Positions 47,914-57,135 are shown, counted from the stretch's first letter. The stretch: DNA of 64,000 nt from Anaerococcus sp. Marseille-Q5996 (GCF_946893725.1 NZ_CAMPPE010000003.1:226828-290827); one strand, 5' to 3'. Made by a program: numbers and translations. Notes: generated from the letters alone by a model not told the origin.

Positions 47914-47970
47914 AAATGTACCCAATAGAATCTGAAAAAATTTTTGTGTTATACGAGAGGGGGGATAGAG

Positions 47971-48150
47971 ATGACAGAAATCAGAGTTGGAGAAAACGAA
48001 TCAATCGATAGTGCGATTAAAAGATTCAAAAGACAATGCGCAAGATCCGGTGTACTTTCTGAATACAGAAGAAGAGAACACTACGAAAAACCAAGCGTTA
48101 TTAAAAAGAAAAAAAATGACGCAGCTAAAAGAAAAAACAGAAAAAAATAA
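47971..48150 (+). CDS. rpsU: 30S ribosomal protein S21
   Basis: 59 residues, very basic; [20 protein letters not shown] and RREHYEKPS are typical of S21. GAGGGGGGAT precedes the ATG at 47971; the earlier in-frame start at 47944 lies upstream of it. Likely cotranscribed with the HIT gene. Confidence 0.96.
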   Translation: MTEIRVGENESIDSAIKRFKRQCARSGVLSEYRRREHYEKPSVIKKKKNDAAKRKNRKK

Positions 48151-48160
48151 TTTTAGATTT

Positions 48161-48185
48161 AAAGAACCTTATTGGTTCTTTTTAT
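48161..48185 (+). terminator. Terminator after rpsU
   Basis: AAAGAACC (48161-48168), TTATT loop, GGTTCTTT (48174-48181), T-rich tail. Confidence 0.85.
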
Positions 48186-48232
48186 TTTGCTTTAATTTAG
48201 GGTATTTATTATAAAAATGTTTGGAGGTATAG

Positions 48233-49216
48233 ATGAAAATTATAGTTTATTCACCACACCCTTTACAAGTTAAATACCTTAGGGAATGGGAAGAAGATAA
48301 TAATATAGAAGTTGAAGTTATAGAAGAAAGTCTGAATGATGAAAATATAAAAAAATTAGAAGATGCTGATGGAGTAGTACTAACAGTAGCAAACAAAATT
48401 GAAGATCAGATGTATCAGCAATTTGCAGACTATGGTATCAAACAATTATCCATAACATCTGTTGGATATGACCAAATAAATTTGGAAAAAGCTGATCAGG
48501 CAGGACTAGTTGTAACAAATACCCCTAATTATTCACCAGAGTCTATTGCAGAATTTACAATAATGATGATTTTAAAGTTATTAAAAAAAGATAGTGAAAT
48601 TCAAAAAGATATACAAAACAAAGACTTTAGGTTTAGTGAGAACAAATTAGGTCAAACTTTAAGGGGTAAAACTGTTGGTATTTATGGTTTGGGAAGCATC
48701 GGATATTTAGTTGCCCAAGGTCTAAATGGATTTGGTGTTAAGATAATTGCTACAACTCCGCATCCTAAGATTTATGCTAAAAACATTGTAGAATTTGTTG
48801 ACTTTGATGAACTTTTGGAAAAATCTGACATCATTTCAGTCCATGCTGCCTTAGTAGATGAAAATTACCACCAATTTAATAAGGATGCCTTTAGCAAAAT
48901 GAAAGATGGGTCATTTATTATAAATACATCAAGAGGTGGGTTGATAGACACTAAAGCTCTTCTAGGAGCTATTGCTAATGGTAAAATTGCAGGATCTGCC
49001 CTAGATGTTTATGAAAACGAAGATGGTTTATATGGTAAAAATAATCCAGATTATAATGATGAAATATTTGATCAACTTTTGGAAAATCCAAAAGTAGATA
49101 TGTATAATCATGTGGCATATTTTACAAAGACAGCATTAGATAATCAAATAAAATTTGCCTTAGATAATGCACTTGAAGTTATAGAAACTGGTGATTCTGA
49201 AAATAGGGTAAATTAA
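48233..49216 (+). CDS. D-2-hydroxyacid dehydrogenase (D-lactate dehydrogenase-like)
   Basis: 327 residues. NAD-binding GIYGLGSIG (GLGSIG at 152-157), catalytic Arg in INTSRGGLID, Glu in the ALDVYENED segment and His in MYNHVAYFT. The layout fits fermentative D-lactate dehydrogenase, reducing pyruvate to D-lactate; other 2-ketoacids are possible. AGGAGG-like GGAGG precedes the ATG. Confidence 0.88.
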   Translation: MKIIVYSPHPLQVKYLREWEEDNNIEVEVIEESLNDENIKKLEDADGVVLTVANKIEDQMYQQFADYGIKQLSITSVGYDQINLEKADQAGLVVTNTPNYSPESIAEFTIMMILKLLKKDSEIQKDIQNKDFRFSENKLGQTLRGKTVGIYGLGSIGYLVAQGLNGFGVKIIATTPHPKIYAKNIVEFVDFDELLEKSDIISVHAALVDENYHQFNKDAFSKMKDGSFIINTSRGGLIDTKALLGAIANGKIAGSALDVYENEDGLYGKNNPDYNDEIFDQLLENPKVDMYNHVAYFTKTALDNQIKFALDNALEVIETGDSENRVN

Positions 49217-49217
49217 T

Positions 49218-49240
49218 AATCGGGCTTTTGCCCGATTTAT
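49218..49240. terminator. Terminator between the dehydrogenase and rsmI
   Basis: AATCGGGC (49218-49225), TTTT loop, GCCCGATT (49230-49237), T-rich on the plus side; it touches the rsmI stop codon on the other strand. Confidence 0.75.
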
Positions 49241-50058
49241 TTACTTAATGATAGGACGTATTCGTAGATTTCATTTTTAGAAAAATCACTTATATCTCTT
49301 ATATTTTTCACAATATCCTTAGTTCTAAGTCCTTGATCAATTTGACTTTTTATAGTTTCTTCAAAATCACTAATATTTGTATCTTGGATATTCTCTTTAC
49401 CAGATAAGAGCAAAACAAATTCACCTTTTAGAGTAATATCTTCTATATTAATTTTACATATATCTTCTAATATATATTCTTCGAATTTTTTTGTAAGCTC
49501 ACGGGCTATACATAGTTTTCGATCAGAAAAGTATTTTTTAAAATCTGCAATGGTATTTTCCAAGTTGTGGGGTGTATCAAATAATATTGATGTTTTGCTT
49601 TCGTTTTCTAATTCTTTATAGAGTTTATTCTTATCTCCATTTTTCTTTGGGATAAAGCCATAATAAGAAAATCTATCATTATCTAGTCCAGATCCTACAA
49701 GGGCTGTAATTATTGCACTTGCACCAGGTAAAATTGTGTATGAAATATTTTCCTCAATACATTTTTTTATCAAAATATGACCGGGATCAGAAATTCCAGG
49801 CATACCTTGATCGGTAATAATACCATAAGTTTTACCCTCTTGTACATTTTCAATTATTTCTATAGATTTACTTGTTTCATTAAATTTGTGATAGGAGGTA
49901 AGGGGTTTATTAATATTATAGTGATCAAGTAATTTTTTGCTTTCTCTAGTATCTTCGCAAGCAATTATATCAACTTCTTTTAAAGTATTTATTGCCCTAA
50001 TTGTTATATCTTCAAGGTTTCCAATAGGTGTTGGGATAAAATAAATTTGATAGTCCAT
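49237..50058 (-). CDS. rsmI: 16S rRNA (cytidine(1402)-2'-O)-methyltransferase RsmI
   Basis: 273 residues, tetrapyrrole-methylase fold. IYFIPTPIGNLEDITIRA, ACEDTRESKKLL, SYHKFNE and ITDQGMPGISDPGH are diagnostic. Works on the same nucleotide as RsmH (11892-12812). AAAGGAG precedes the ATG. Confidence 0.95.
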   Translation of the reverse strand: MDYQIYFIPTPIGNLEDITIRAINTLKEVDIIACEDTRESKKLLDHYNINKPLTSYHKFNETSKSIEIIENVQEGKTYGIITDQGMPGISDPGHILIKKCIEENISYTILPGASAIITALVGSGLDNDRFSYYGFIPKKNGDKNKLYKELENESKTSILFDTPHNLENTIADFKKYFSDRKLCIARELTKKFEEYILEDICKINIEDITLKGEFVLLLSGKENIQDTNISDFEETIKSQIDQGLRTKDIVKNIRDISDFSKNEIYEYVLSLSK

Positions 50059-50087
50059 AATAACTCCTTTAATTTATTGTATCAAAA

Positions 50088-50115
50088 AACACGCCTAAAA
50101 CAAATTAGGCGTGTT
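50088..50115 (-). terminator. Terminator of the FMN/FAD lipoprotein gene
   Basis: AACACGCCTAA (50088-50098) with TTAGGCGTGTT (50105-50115); minus strand followed by a T run (complement of 50084-50089). Confidence 0.88.
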
Positions 50116-50126
50116 AAACAAATATT

Positions 50127-52001
50127 TTATTTGTTGATATTTTCTGCTGCAGATTTTCCGGAAATTCTACCAAATATAACTGCTGATGAGTAAGCTCCTG
50201 AAGTATCTGTTACTTCACCTGCTGCATAAAGTCCTTCGATAACATTATCTTCATTATCCAAAACTTGGGCTTTTTCATTTGCAACTATACCACCCTTAGT
50301 CATGTGTAGGGCAGGAGTTACTTTTACACAATATAATTTGCCATCTTTATTTATTTCAGCCTCAGCTGCTTCTTCTCTAAATGGATCATCTGCTTCACCT
50401 TTTACTGCTTTATTGTAGGCGTCTATAGTTTCATTTAATGTTTCAGATTCACATCCGATAGCTTCTGCTAATGCATCTACAGAATCATATTCATCTATAT
50501 ATCCTTTTTCTACTTGGCTTGTTAATCTATAAAAAGCATCTCTAGCAGTTTCATCAAAGATATAATAAACTGGGCGGTTTTTCATCATTTCTTGACCATA
50601 TTCTACGCCACCGCTAGTTTCGTCGATAAATCTTTCTCCATTTTCATTTACGAAAATAAAGTTACTATCAAAAGCACCTGTAAGGTCACGTCTTGGGTCT
50701 AGGATTTTAGGGAATACTGATGGTTTTTCCATATCAGCTAATTTTATGTTATGATTTTTAGCAATTTCAACAAAATCACCTGTCGCTCCAATTTGGTTTG
50801 AAGTTGGAATTTCTTCAGCACCTGGGATGTATTCTGCTAGTAATTCAGGATTATTTGCAAAACCACCTGTTGCTATTACTGTAGAAGTAGCGTTGATTTT
50901 GTAAGTATTTTCTTTATCTTCAACAACGGCTCCCATTGCTTTACCTTCTTCGATAAGTAGGTCAGTCGCTTTTGTTCCAGGAAGAATTTCAACGCCTAGT
51001 TCATTAGCTGTTTCTTCTAATTTAGTTTGTAAGTAGTCACCAGCATATTCATCTTCTTTTGCCATGTGGTTCATAGAACCTTCTTCACCAAAGTTATAAT
51101 CAAGTTCGATACCTTGATCTCTTAACCAGCTGTCAACTTCAAAAGCTCCTTCAGTCATAGCATCAATTCTTTCTTCGCTATCCCATGATTTTTCAGCAAA
51201 TTTTTCTTTGTATTCTTCTTTTGTTACTTCGTTGTTATTTGCTTTCATAGCTTCAGAGTTTGCCATGTCAAAGAAGTTCATATCAAATTTTCCGTTACCA
51301 CTTAGGATATCCATTTTTTCGATAACAGTTACATTTTCTGCGCCATCTTGTTTAGCTTGGATAGCTGAAGATAGTCCTGCTGGACCAGCACCGATTACTA
51401 AGATATCGGTTGTTTTATCTTCTGCTTCAGTTAGTTCTCTGTCTTCTTCGTAACCTGTTGAATTACTTACTTTAATCGAACCTTTTTCAAGGCCTGCTTC
51501 TTCAAGTGCAGCTAAGGTAGCTTGTTTAATAGCTGTTGTTGAATATGTAGCGGCAGATACAGAATCTACATCTGGGCTGTTTGCTTCAATTATTCTTTCT
51601 TTAATGATAGGAAATGCTCTATTAATTACAGCATCTGATTCGTGATTTTCTAAAAGCTCTATGTCAGAAATTTTGCCATCAGCAATTGTCACTTCTAAGT
51701 TTAATTCACGGTCATAGCCATTAGCACTCGCCTCATATGTACCATCTTTTAAAGATGAATCACTCTGACTTTCTTTTTCATCTTCTTTTGCATTTTCTTC
51801 ATCTTCTTCTGAATCTTTTTCTACATCCTCTACATCGTTTTCATCAGTAGTTGTAGAATCTGCTTCATTTGTGTTTTCCGCTTCAGCACTTTGTTCTGTT
51901 TCCTTTGCTGGCTCTGTAGTTGTTGTATTATTATCACAAGCTGTAAATACTAATGACAATGAAAGAGCCAATACAATTGATTTTAGTTGATTAATTTTCA
52001 T
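50127..52001 (-). CDS. Secreted lipoprotein FMN/FAD reductase (fumarate/urocanate reductase-like)
   Basis: 624 residues. A signal peptide ends at lipobox FTAC with Cys22, then a long Thr/Glu/Asp-rich linker (23-82). Residues about 85-172 form an FMN_bind domain with DSVSAAT (146-152), resembling the Dxx(S/T)GAT site where ApbE attaches FMN through the Thr. From 196 comes a FAD-binding fumarate-reductase-type domain (ILVIGAGPAGLSSAIQA; ATGGFANNPEL; MTKGGIV; GLYAAGEVT). It probably accepts electrons from a membrane flavoprotein chain and reduces an extracellular acceptor such as fumarate or another enoate; the acceptor cannot be deduced. It has its own promoter and terminator, between trmN6 and rsmI. 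Confidence 0.88.
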   Translation of the reverse strand: MKINQLKSIVLALSLSLVFTACDNNTTTTEPAKETEQSAEAENTNEADSTTTDENDVEDVEKDSEEDEENAKEDEKESQSDSSLKDGTYEASANGYDRELNLEVTIADGKISDIELLENHESDAVINRAFPIIKERIIEANSPDVDSVSAATYSTTAIKQATLAALEEAGLEKGSIKVSNSTGYEEDRELTEAEDKTTDILVIGAGPAGLSSAIQAKQDGAENVTVIEKMDILSGNGKFDMNFFDMANSEAMKANNNEVTKEEYKEKFAEKSWDSEERIDAMTEGAFEVDSWLRDQGIELDYNFGEEGSMNHMAKEDEYAGDYLQTKLEETANELGVEILPGTKATDLLIEEGKAMGAVVEDKENTYKINATSTVIATGGFANNPELLAEYIPGAEEIPTSNQIGATGDFVEIAKNHNIKLADMEKPSVFPKILDPRRDLTGAFDSNFIFVNENGERFIDETSGGVEYGQEMMKNRPVYYIFDETARDAFYRLTSQVEKGYIDEYDSVDALAEAIGCESETLNETIDAYNKAVKGEADDPFREEAAEAEINKDGKLYCVKVTPALHMTKGGIVANEKAQVLDNEDNVIEGLYAAGEVTDTSGAYSSAVIFGRISGKSAAENINK

Positions 52002-52033
52002 TTTTCCTCCTTTTGATAAATTAAATCACTAAT

Positions 52034-52062
52034 ATTTTAACACTTTTAATAATATATTACAA
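52034..52062 (-). promoter_or_regulatory. Promoter of the FMN/FAD lipoprotein gene
   Basis: Minus strand TTGTAA (52057-52062), 17 bp, TAAAAT (52034-52039). An imperfect palindrome TGATAAATTAAATCA (52014-52028) lies between it and AAAGGAGG. Confidence 0.65.
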
Positions 52063-52074
52063 ATTTTATAGTAT

Positions 52075-52776
52075 TTATAATTGACCAGATATTTTTTTCA
52101 TTTCTTCACTATATCCGCCATTTTCATATATGATAAGGGGATTTTCTATTTTGAGTCCGTCATTAGCATTTTTAACAAATTCTATAAGAATAAATTGTGG
52201 TTTTTTATCAAAAGTTGATTGTACAAACCTTATTCTTTTAGCTTTTAAGTTGCCTGAAGATTTGAATATATCGACCATTCGCTCTGGTTTATGAATCATA
52301 AATAATTTTCCCTTATCTTTAAGTGCTTTATTAGCAAAATCAAAAATATTTTCTAATGTTAAATATTTCTCTTGTCGGGATACTAAAAATTCTTCACTTT
52401 TATTTTGAATATTATCAGTAATTTTGTAATAGGGAGGATTGGTAATTATGTAGTCTGCAATATTATTTCCAAGGTCAACTTCATTTAAATCTTTGTTTAT
52501 AATTTCTATATTAGAAATATCATTTAATTTTAAATTTTCCTTAAACAAATTAGCCTTTTGATCTTGGATTTCAATTGCATAAACTTTTTTTAAATTATAA
52601 TATGAATTTGCTCCTAAACTTAAAATCCCAGATCCACTTCCTATATCAATTAAGATTTTGTCTCTCTTCATCTTTGCAAAGTCTAAAAGTATGATAGAAT
52701 CGACTCCAAATGTATAGGACTTATCTACGTGTATCATTTTAATATCTGTTTTTGGTATATAATCTAATTTTGTCAT
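52075..52776 (-). CDS. TrmN6/YfiC-like tRNA1(Val) (adenine37-N6)-methyltransferase
   Basis: 233 residues, Rossmann SAM methyltransferase. DIGSGSGILSLGA SAM loop and the adenine-specific NPPYYK motif (ITNPPYYK) identify an N6-adenine methyltransferase of the YfiC/TrmN6 group; FGVDSIILLDFA matches its typical N-terminus. No Shine-Dalgarno is visible: TATAAT occurs just ten bases upstream of the ATG, so the mRNA may be leaderless. In many Firmicutes this gene is adjacent to rsmI; here the flavin lipoprotein gene separates them. Confidence 0.85.
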   Translation of the reverse strand: MTKLDYIPKTDIKMIHVDKSYTFGVDSIILLDFAKMKRDKILIDIGSGSGILSLGANSYYNLKKVYAIEIQDQKANLFKENLKLNDISNIEIINKDLNEVDLGNNIADYIITNPPYYKITDNIQNKSEEFLVSRQEKYLTLENIFDFANKALKDKGKLFMIHKPERMVDIFKSSGNLKAKRIRFVQSTFDKKPQFILIEFVKNANDGLKIENPLIIYENGGYSEEMKKISGQL

Positions 52777-52802
52777 ATTACCATTATAGTATATTTGGGC
52801 AG

Positions 52803-52827
52803 AAAAAAAGAAGAGCCTAGGCTCTTC
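52803..52827 (-). terminator. Terminator of the aldehyde dehydrogenase gene
   Basis: GAAGAGC (52821-52827 on this strand), CTAG loop, GCTCTTC, then seven T (complement of 52803-52809). The whole stem-loop is an 18-bp palindrome. Confidence 0.9.
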
Positions 52828-52833
52828 AATATT

Positions 52834-54258
52834 TTATTTTGTATAAATTGATTTTAACTCGTAATACTCTAAAAGACCATAAAGTCCGCCTTCACGACCA
52901 ATTCCTGATTGTTTATAACCACCAAATGGTAGGTTAGGTCCTTTTACAGATGTGTTTACATAACATTCACCAGAATCAATTTCTTTTGCAATTTCTATGG
53001 CTTTTTCATTGTCTCCAAATACTGCTGATGATAGACCATAGTCAACTGCATTTGCTACTTTGATTGCTTCCTCAACATCTTTTACTTTTATGATAGATAG
53101 CACAGGGCCAAATATTTCTTCATCATGGATGGTCATTCCTGGTTTTACATTTGTAAATATTGCTGGTTTTACATAGTACCCTTTGCCATTTTTTTCAGGA
53201 ACTTCACCACGGATTAATTCTGCACCTTCTTCGATACCTTTTTCTATATATCCCTTTACTCTTTCAAATTGTTTTTTACTTGAAAGTGGACCTACAACAG
53301 TATTTTCATCTGTAGGATCTCCAACTGGGAAGTTTTCATATTGCTTTAAAAACTCTTCCAAAACTTCATCATATATATCTTCTGTAACTACTGCACGAGA
53401 CAAACATGAGCAAGTTTGACCAATATTTTTATAAACTGTGCCTAATACTTGTTCCACAGCTTCTTCAATATTTGCACCTTTTACAAATACTGCTGGTGAT
53501 TTACCACCAAGTTCTAGGACAACTTTTTTTGCAGTATCCATTCCAGCTTTTGCTGATGCGGCACCACCTGCTAGAGATCCTGTATATGAAATCATTGCGA
53601 CTTTTGGATGTTTATTTAAAATATCTCCTACTTTAGAACCTTGACCAGTAACTAGATTAAATACTCCCTTTGGGAAACCTACTTCATCCACACCCTTTGC
53701 CAATAAGTATGCAGAAAGTGGGGTGTTTGTTGCAGGTTTTTGAACAACTGTACATCCAGAAAGTAGGGCCGGGATTACCTTTTGAATTATTTGACCCAGT
53801 GGATAATTCCATGGGGTAATGGATGCTACTACTCCGATTGGTTCACGGACTAAAATTCCACCTTCCATTGGAGTTTCTAAATCAATATTTTCTACTTGTT
53901 CAATAAATACATTTGTGCGGTCAATTTGTCTACCAACTTGTGAGCCATGTCCTACATGGATTGGTATACCAAGTTCAAGTAAAATTAACTGATCAAAATC
54001 ATCTTGGTGGTCATCTATCCATTGATTTAATTTTTTTACCAATGAAACTCTTTCGCCAAGAGGAGTTTTAGACCAAGTTTTAAATGCCTCATAAGCAGCA
54101 TCAACTGCTTTGTTTATATCTTCTTCGTTAGCGCTAGGGATTTTTGCAAAAATTTCTTCAGTAGCTGGATTTTCTACATCAATAAATTCACCACTTGCAC
54201 TATCAACGTATTCACCATTAATATAAAATTTTTCGTTATTTAATGTTTCTAAATTCAT
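52834..54258 (-). CDS. NAD(P)-dependent aldehyde dehydrogenase
   Basis: 474 residues. VASITPWNYPLGQ cofactor motif, ELGGKSPAVF with general-base Glu, and catalytic Cys in GQTCSCLSR. C-terminal oligomerisation segment FGGYKQSGIGREGG. Oxidises an aldehyde to the acid; substrate unknown. GAGGTGA precedes the ATG. A lone gene with its own terminator. Confidence 0.93.
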   Translation of the reverse strand: MNLETLNNEKFYINGEYVDSASGEFIDVENPATEEIFAKIPSANEEDINKAVDAAYEAFKTWSKTPLGERVSLVKKLNQWIDDHQDDFDQLILLELGIPIHVGHGSQVGRQIDRTNVFIEQVENIDLETPMEGGILVREPIGVVASITPWNYPLGQIIQKVIPALLSGCTVVQKPATNTPLSAYLLAKGVDEVGFPKGVFNLVTGQGSKVGDILNKHPKVAMISYTGSLAGGAASAKAGMDTAKKVVLELGGKSPAVFVKGANIEEAVEQVLGTVYKNIGQTCSCLSRAVVTEDIYDEVLEEFLKQYENFPVGDPTDENTVVGPLSSKKQFERVKGYIEKGIEEGAELIRGEVPEKNGKGYYVKPAIFTNVKPGMTIHDEEIFGPVLSIIKVKDVEEAIKVANAVDYGLSSAVFGDNEKAIEIAKEIDSGECYVNTSVKGPNLPFGGYKQSGIGREGGLYGLLEYYELKSIYTK

Positions 54259-54308
54259 TATATCACCTCATGTAATTTCTACCCTTAAGGACTTTTTATA
54301 AGCATTTG

Positions 54309-54337
54309 TTTATGTATTAGAAGTGAAAGTGTATAAT
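54309..54337 (+). promoter_or_regulatory. Promoter of glmM
   Basis: TTTATG (54309-54314), 17 bp, TATAAT (54332-54337). Confidence 0.6.
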
Positions 54338-54375
54338 AAAAAAAGATAAAACAGTTTTACATAATAGGAGGTTTT

Positions 54376-55728
54376 ATGAAATATTTCGGAACCGATGGTT
54401 TTAGAGGAGAGGCAAACAAAGGACTAAATGTCTACCATGCCTTTAAAATAGGAAGATTTTTAGGAGATTATTTTAGTACTGCCAATGGATATAATGGAAA
54501 GATTGTAATAGGCAAAGACACTAGAAGATCATCATATATGTTTGAAGATGCACTTTCAGCAGGAATTACATCTTCTGGTTCAAACGCCCACTTACTACAC
54601 GTAACACCAACACCATCTGTGTCATATATAGTAAGAAGTGAAGATTTTGACTGTGGAGTTATGATTACAGCTAGTCACAATCCTTACCATGACAACGGTA
54701 TAAAACTTATTAATTCAAATGGGGAAAAGATGGATGATGAGTTTTTAGAAAAACTTGAAGCGTATATAGATAGTGATATTACAGATATTGACTTAGCCGT
54801 TGGAGAAGATATAGGACGTACTGTTGACTTTATCGGTGGAAGAAATAGATATATTGCGTTTTTAATCCAAACAGTTGATAAATCCTTTGAGGGTATTAAA
54901 GTTGGACTTGACTGTGCAAATGGAGCAAGTTTTACAATTGCAAAACCAGTTTATGACGCTCTTGGAGCTGATACCTATGTTATGAATGATAAGCCAAATG
55001 GTTTTAACATAAATGTAGATGCAGGATCTACTCATATAGAACACCTTCAAAAATTTGTTGTAGAAAATAAACTTGATGTAGGATTTGCCTTTGATGGAGA
55101 TGCTGATAGATGTATTGCAGTTGATAGTGAGGGAAATGTAGTAGATGGTGATTCTATATTATATGTTTGTGCAAAACATATGAAAGATGAGGGAAAACTT
55201 CCTTCAAGCACTATTGTAACTACGGTAATGAGCAATATTGGTCTTTACAAAGCCTTAGACAATATAGGAATCGACTATGTAAAAACTAATGTGGGAGACA
55301 AATATGTTCATCAAGCTATGGATGAAAATGATTATGAAATAGGTGGAGAGCAATCAGGCCATGTAATATTTAGAAAATATGCTAATACTGGTGATGGAAT
55401 CTTAACATCACTTAGGGTAATGGAAGCAATGATTGATCAAAAATCAGATTTAAAATCTTTGACACGAGATTTGACTATTTTCCCACAAACTTTAGTAAAT
55501 GTTAAGGTAAAGGATAAAGAAGCTACTTTAAATAATGAAAAAGTAAATGAAATAATTGTAGAAATTACAAATAGACTGGCTGATAGCGGTAGAGTTTTAG
55601 TCCGTGCAAGTGGAACTGAACCCCTAGTTAGGGTTATGGTTGAAGCAGAAACTGATGAATTAGCAACAACAGTAGCAAATGAAATTGTAGAAACAATTAA
55701 TAATGAAGGTTTGACTTTAGATGCGTGA
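54376..55728 (+). CDS. glmM: Phosphoglucosamine mutase GlmM
   Basis: 450 residues; converts glucosamine-6-phosphate to glucosamine-1-phosphate for UDP-GlcNAc and so for peptidoglycan. KYFGTDGFRG start, active-site Ser100 in TASHNPYHDNG, Mg loop DGDADR, sugar loop GGEQSGH and phosphate loop RASGTEPLVRV. AGGAGG directly before the ATG. Confidence 0.97.
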   Translation: MKYFGTDGFRGEANKGLNVYHAFKIGRFLGDYFSTANGYNGKIVIGKDTRRSSYMFEDALSAGITSSGSNAHLLHVTPTPSVSYIVRSEDFDCGVMITASHNPYHDNGIKLINSNGEKMDDEFLEKLEAYIDSDITDIDLAVGEDIGRTVDFIGGRNRYIAFLIQTVDKSFEGIKVGLDCANGASFTIAKPVYDALGADTYVMNDKPNGFNINVDAGSTHIEHLQKFVVENKLDVGFAFDGDADRCIAVDSEGNVVDGDSILYVCAKHMKDEGKLPSSTIVTTVMSNIGLYKALDNIGIDYVKTNVGDKYVHQAMDENDYEIGGEQSGHVIFRKYANTGDGILTSLRVMEAMIDQKSDLKSLTRDLTIFPQTLVNVKVKDKEATLNNEKVNEIIVEITNRLADSGRVLVRASGTEPLVRVMVEAETDELATTVANEIVETINNEGLTLDA

Positions 55729-56038
55729 TTATAAAACAGGCAGACTAATTGATCCAAAAGAACGAGTACTAGTAGTAAAAGATAAAGTATACTCAAATGA
55801 TAGTTTTGTCATTTTTAATACATCAAAACTAGAAGACTATCCACCCGAAGTTTATTATGATAGGGAGGATATTTATCTTGGAAAAATGTTTGATGAAGAT
55901 GTATATGTTCTACCAGATATTGAAGAAATTTTATTAGCTTATCAAGACCAGTGTTTTTCAAATCACGACCTAGAAGAATTAAGGAAATTTTTAGTAAATA
56001 AAAGAGTAAATTTTTTTGAAAAATTAGAGCAAATTTAG
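55721..56038 (+). CDS. Small uncharacterised protein overlapping glmM
   Basis: 105 residues, acidic and rich in Asp, Glu and Tyr, no signal peptide or membrane helix. It starts eight bases inside glmM behind GAAGG and runs to just before the rpmG promoter, so it is translated from the glmM transcript. Readable parts include YPPEVYYDREDIYLGKMFDE and a helical C-terminus DLEELRKFLVNKRVNFFEKL. I do not recognise a family. Codon usage resembles that of its neighbours, which supports a real gene. Confidence 0.75.
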   Translation: MRDYKTGRLIDPKERVLVVKDKVYSNDSFVIFNTSKLEDYPPEVYYDREDIYLGKMFDEDVYVLPDIEEILLAYQDQCFSNHDLEELRKFLVNKRVNFFEKLEQI

Positions 56039-56039
56039 G

Positions 56040-56068
56040 TTGACAAAGTCATGTGTGGATGGTATCAT
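56040..56068 (+). promoter_or_regulatory. Promoter of rpmG-secE-nusG-rplKA
   Basis: TTGACA (56040-56045), 17 bp, TATCAT (56063-56068). Confidence 0.85.
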
Positions 56069-56113
56069 TATCACTTGTAGGAATTATCCGTATATTTAAT
56101 AGGAGGTGTTTTA

Positions 56114-56263
56114 ATGGCAGATAAAGTAAAATTAGAATGTACTGAATGCAAAAACAGAAACTATGATACTACAAAAAATAAAAAAACTCACCAAGAAAGA
56201 ATTGAGTTAAATAAGTATTGCCCATTCTGTAAAAAACATACACTGCATAGAGAAACAAAATAG
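56114..56263 (+). CDS. rpmG: 50S ribosomal protein L33
   Basis: 49 residues. [19 protein letters not shown] and [18 protein letters not shown], with the CxxC...CxxC zinc pairs of the C+ form. AGGAGG (56101-56106) precedes the ATG. First gene of the classical rpmG-secE-nusG-rplK-rplA operon. Confidence 0.97.
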   Translation: MADKVKLECTECKNRNYDTTKNKKTHQERIELNKYCPFCKKHTLHRETK

Positions 56264-56272
56264 GAGCAAAAT

Positions 56273-56464
56273 ATGGCAAAAAAAGAAGAAGGTTTTTTCA
56301 GCTCTGTCAGAAGAGAAAGAAAAAAAATTCAATGGCCATCTAAGAAAACTACTATAGAGTATACACTTTTAGTATTAGTTATTAGTATAATTACTGGAGT
56401 GATTATTTGGTTCTTAGATGAAATTGTATTTAGCAACCTATTAAAACTTTTAATCAATATGTAG
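56273..56464 (+). CDS. secE: Preprotein translocase subunit SecE
   Basis: 63 residues, single C-terminal membrane helix (about 28-52) preceded by the conserved amphipathic SVRRERKKIQWPSKK segment. Clamps the SecY channel. Confidence 0.95.
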   Translation: MAKKEEGFFSSVRRERKKIQWPSKKTTIEYTLLVLVISIITGVIIWFLDEIVFSNLLKLLINM

Positions 56465-56471
56465 GTGAAAA

Positions 56472-57074
56472 ATGACAGATTCTTTTGATAGAAACGAACC
56501 TTTAGAAGATCAGGCAGAAGCTGTAGAAGATACAGTAGAAGAGACAAGCGAAGCTTCTGAAAAGGCAAAATGGTATGTAGTTCATACATACACTGGTTAT
56601 GAAAATAGGGTATGCGATAAAATCAGATCAATGATTGAAAATGAGCAAAACCCAGATATAATCGATGTAACAGTGCCAACAGAAGAGTACGTAGAAGTAA
56701 AAAACGATCAGAAAAAAGTAAAAACTAGAAAACTTTTCCCAGGCTATGTAATGGTAAAAATGAATGTAACCAATAAATCTTGGTACATTATTAGAAATAC
56801 TCAAGGGGTAACCGGTTTTGTAGGACCAGATAGAAAACCTGTTCCACTAACACCTGATGAAGTAAGAAAATTCGGTGTTAAAGAGAAAAAACCAATCCTT
56901 GATATAAATGTAGCCGTAGGAGATGATATTAATATCATTGCTGGTCCATTTAAGGATTTTGTAGGAAAAGTTACAGAAGTAGATCAAGAAAAACAATCTA
57001 TAAAAGCATTTGTAGATATATTTGGACGTGATACTTCAATAGACTTAGAATTTACAGATATCGAAACAATTTAG
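56472..57074 (+). CDS. nusG: Transcription termination/antitermination protein NusG
   Basis: 200 residues. An acidic leader (about 1-30) precedes the NGN domain (KWYVVHTYTGYENRV; LFPGYVMVKM; GVTGFVGP) and the KOW domain (VGDDINIIAGPFKDFVGKV). The N-terminal acidic extension is longer than in E. coli NusG. Confidence 0.96.
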   Translation: MTDSFDRNEPLEDQAEAVEDTVEETSEASEKAKWYVVHTYTGYENRVCDKIRSMIENEQNPDIIDVTVPTEEYVEVKNDQKKVKTRKLFPGYVMVKMNVTNKSWYIIRNTQGVTGFVGPDRKPVPLTPDEVRKFGVKEKKPILDINVAVGDDINIIAGPFKDFVGKVTEVDQEKQSIKAFVDIFGRDTSIDLEFTDIETI

Positions 57075-57135
57075 TTTTTAAAACTGCTAGAACGTGGGAG
57101 GGTAATCCCCCGATATGACCACAAGGAGGTAAATT

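Noticed and set aside
52014..52028. TGATAAATTAAATCA as a second Fur box before the flavin lipoprotein
   Set aside because: Arms match imperfectly (10 of 14 positions against the classic box) in AT-rich DNA; too weak to call.
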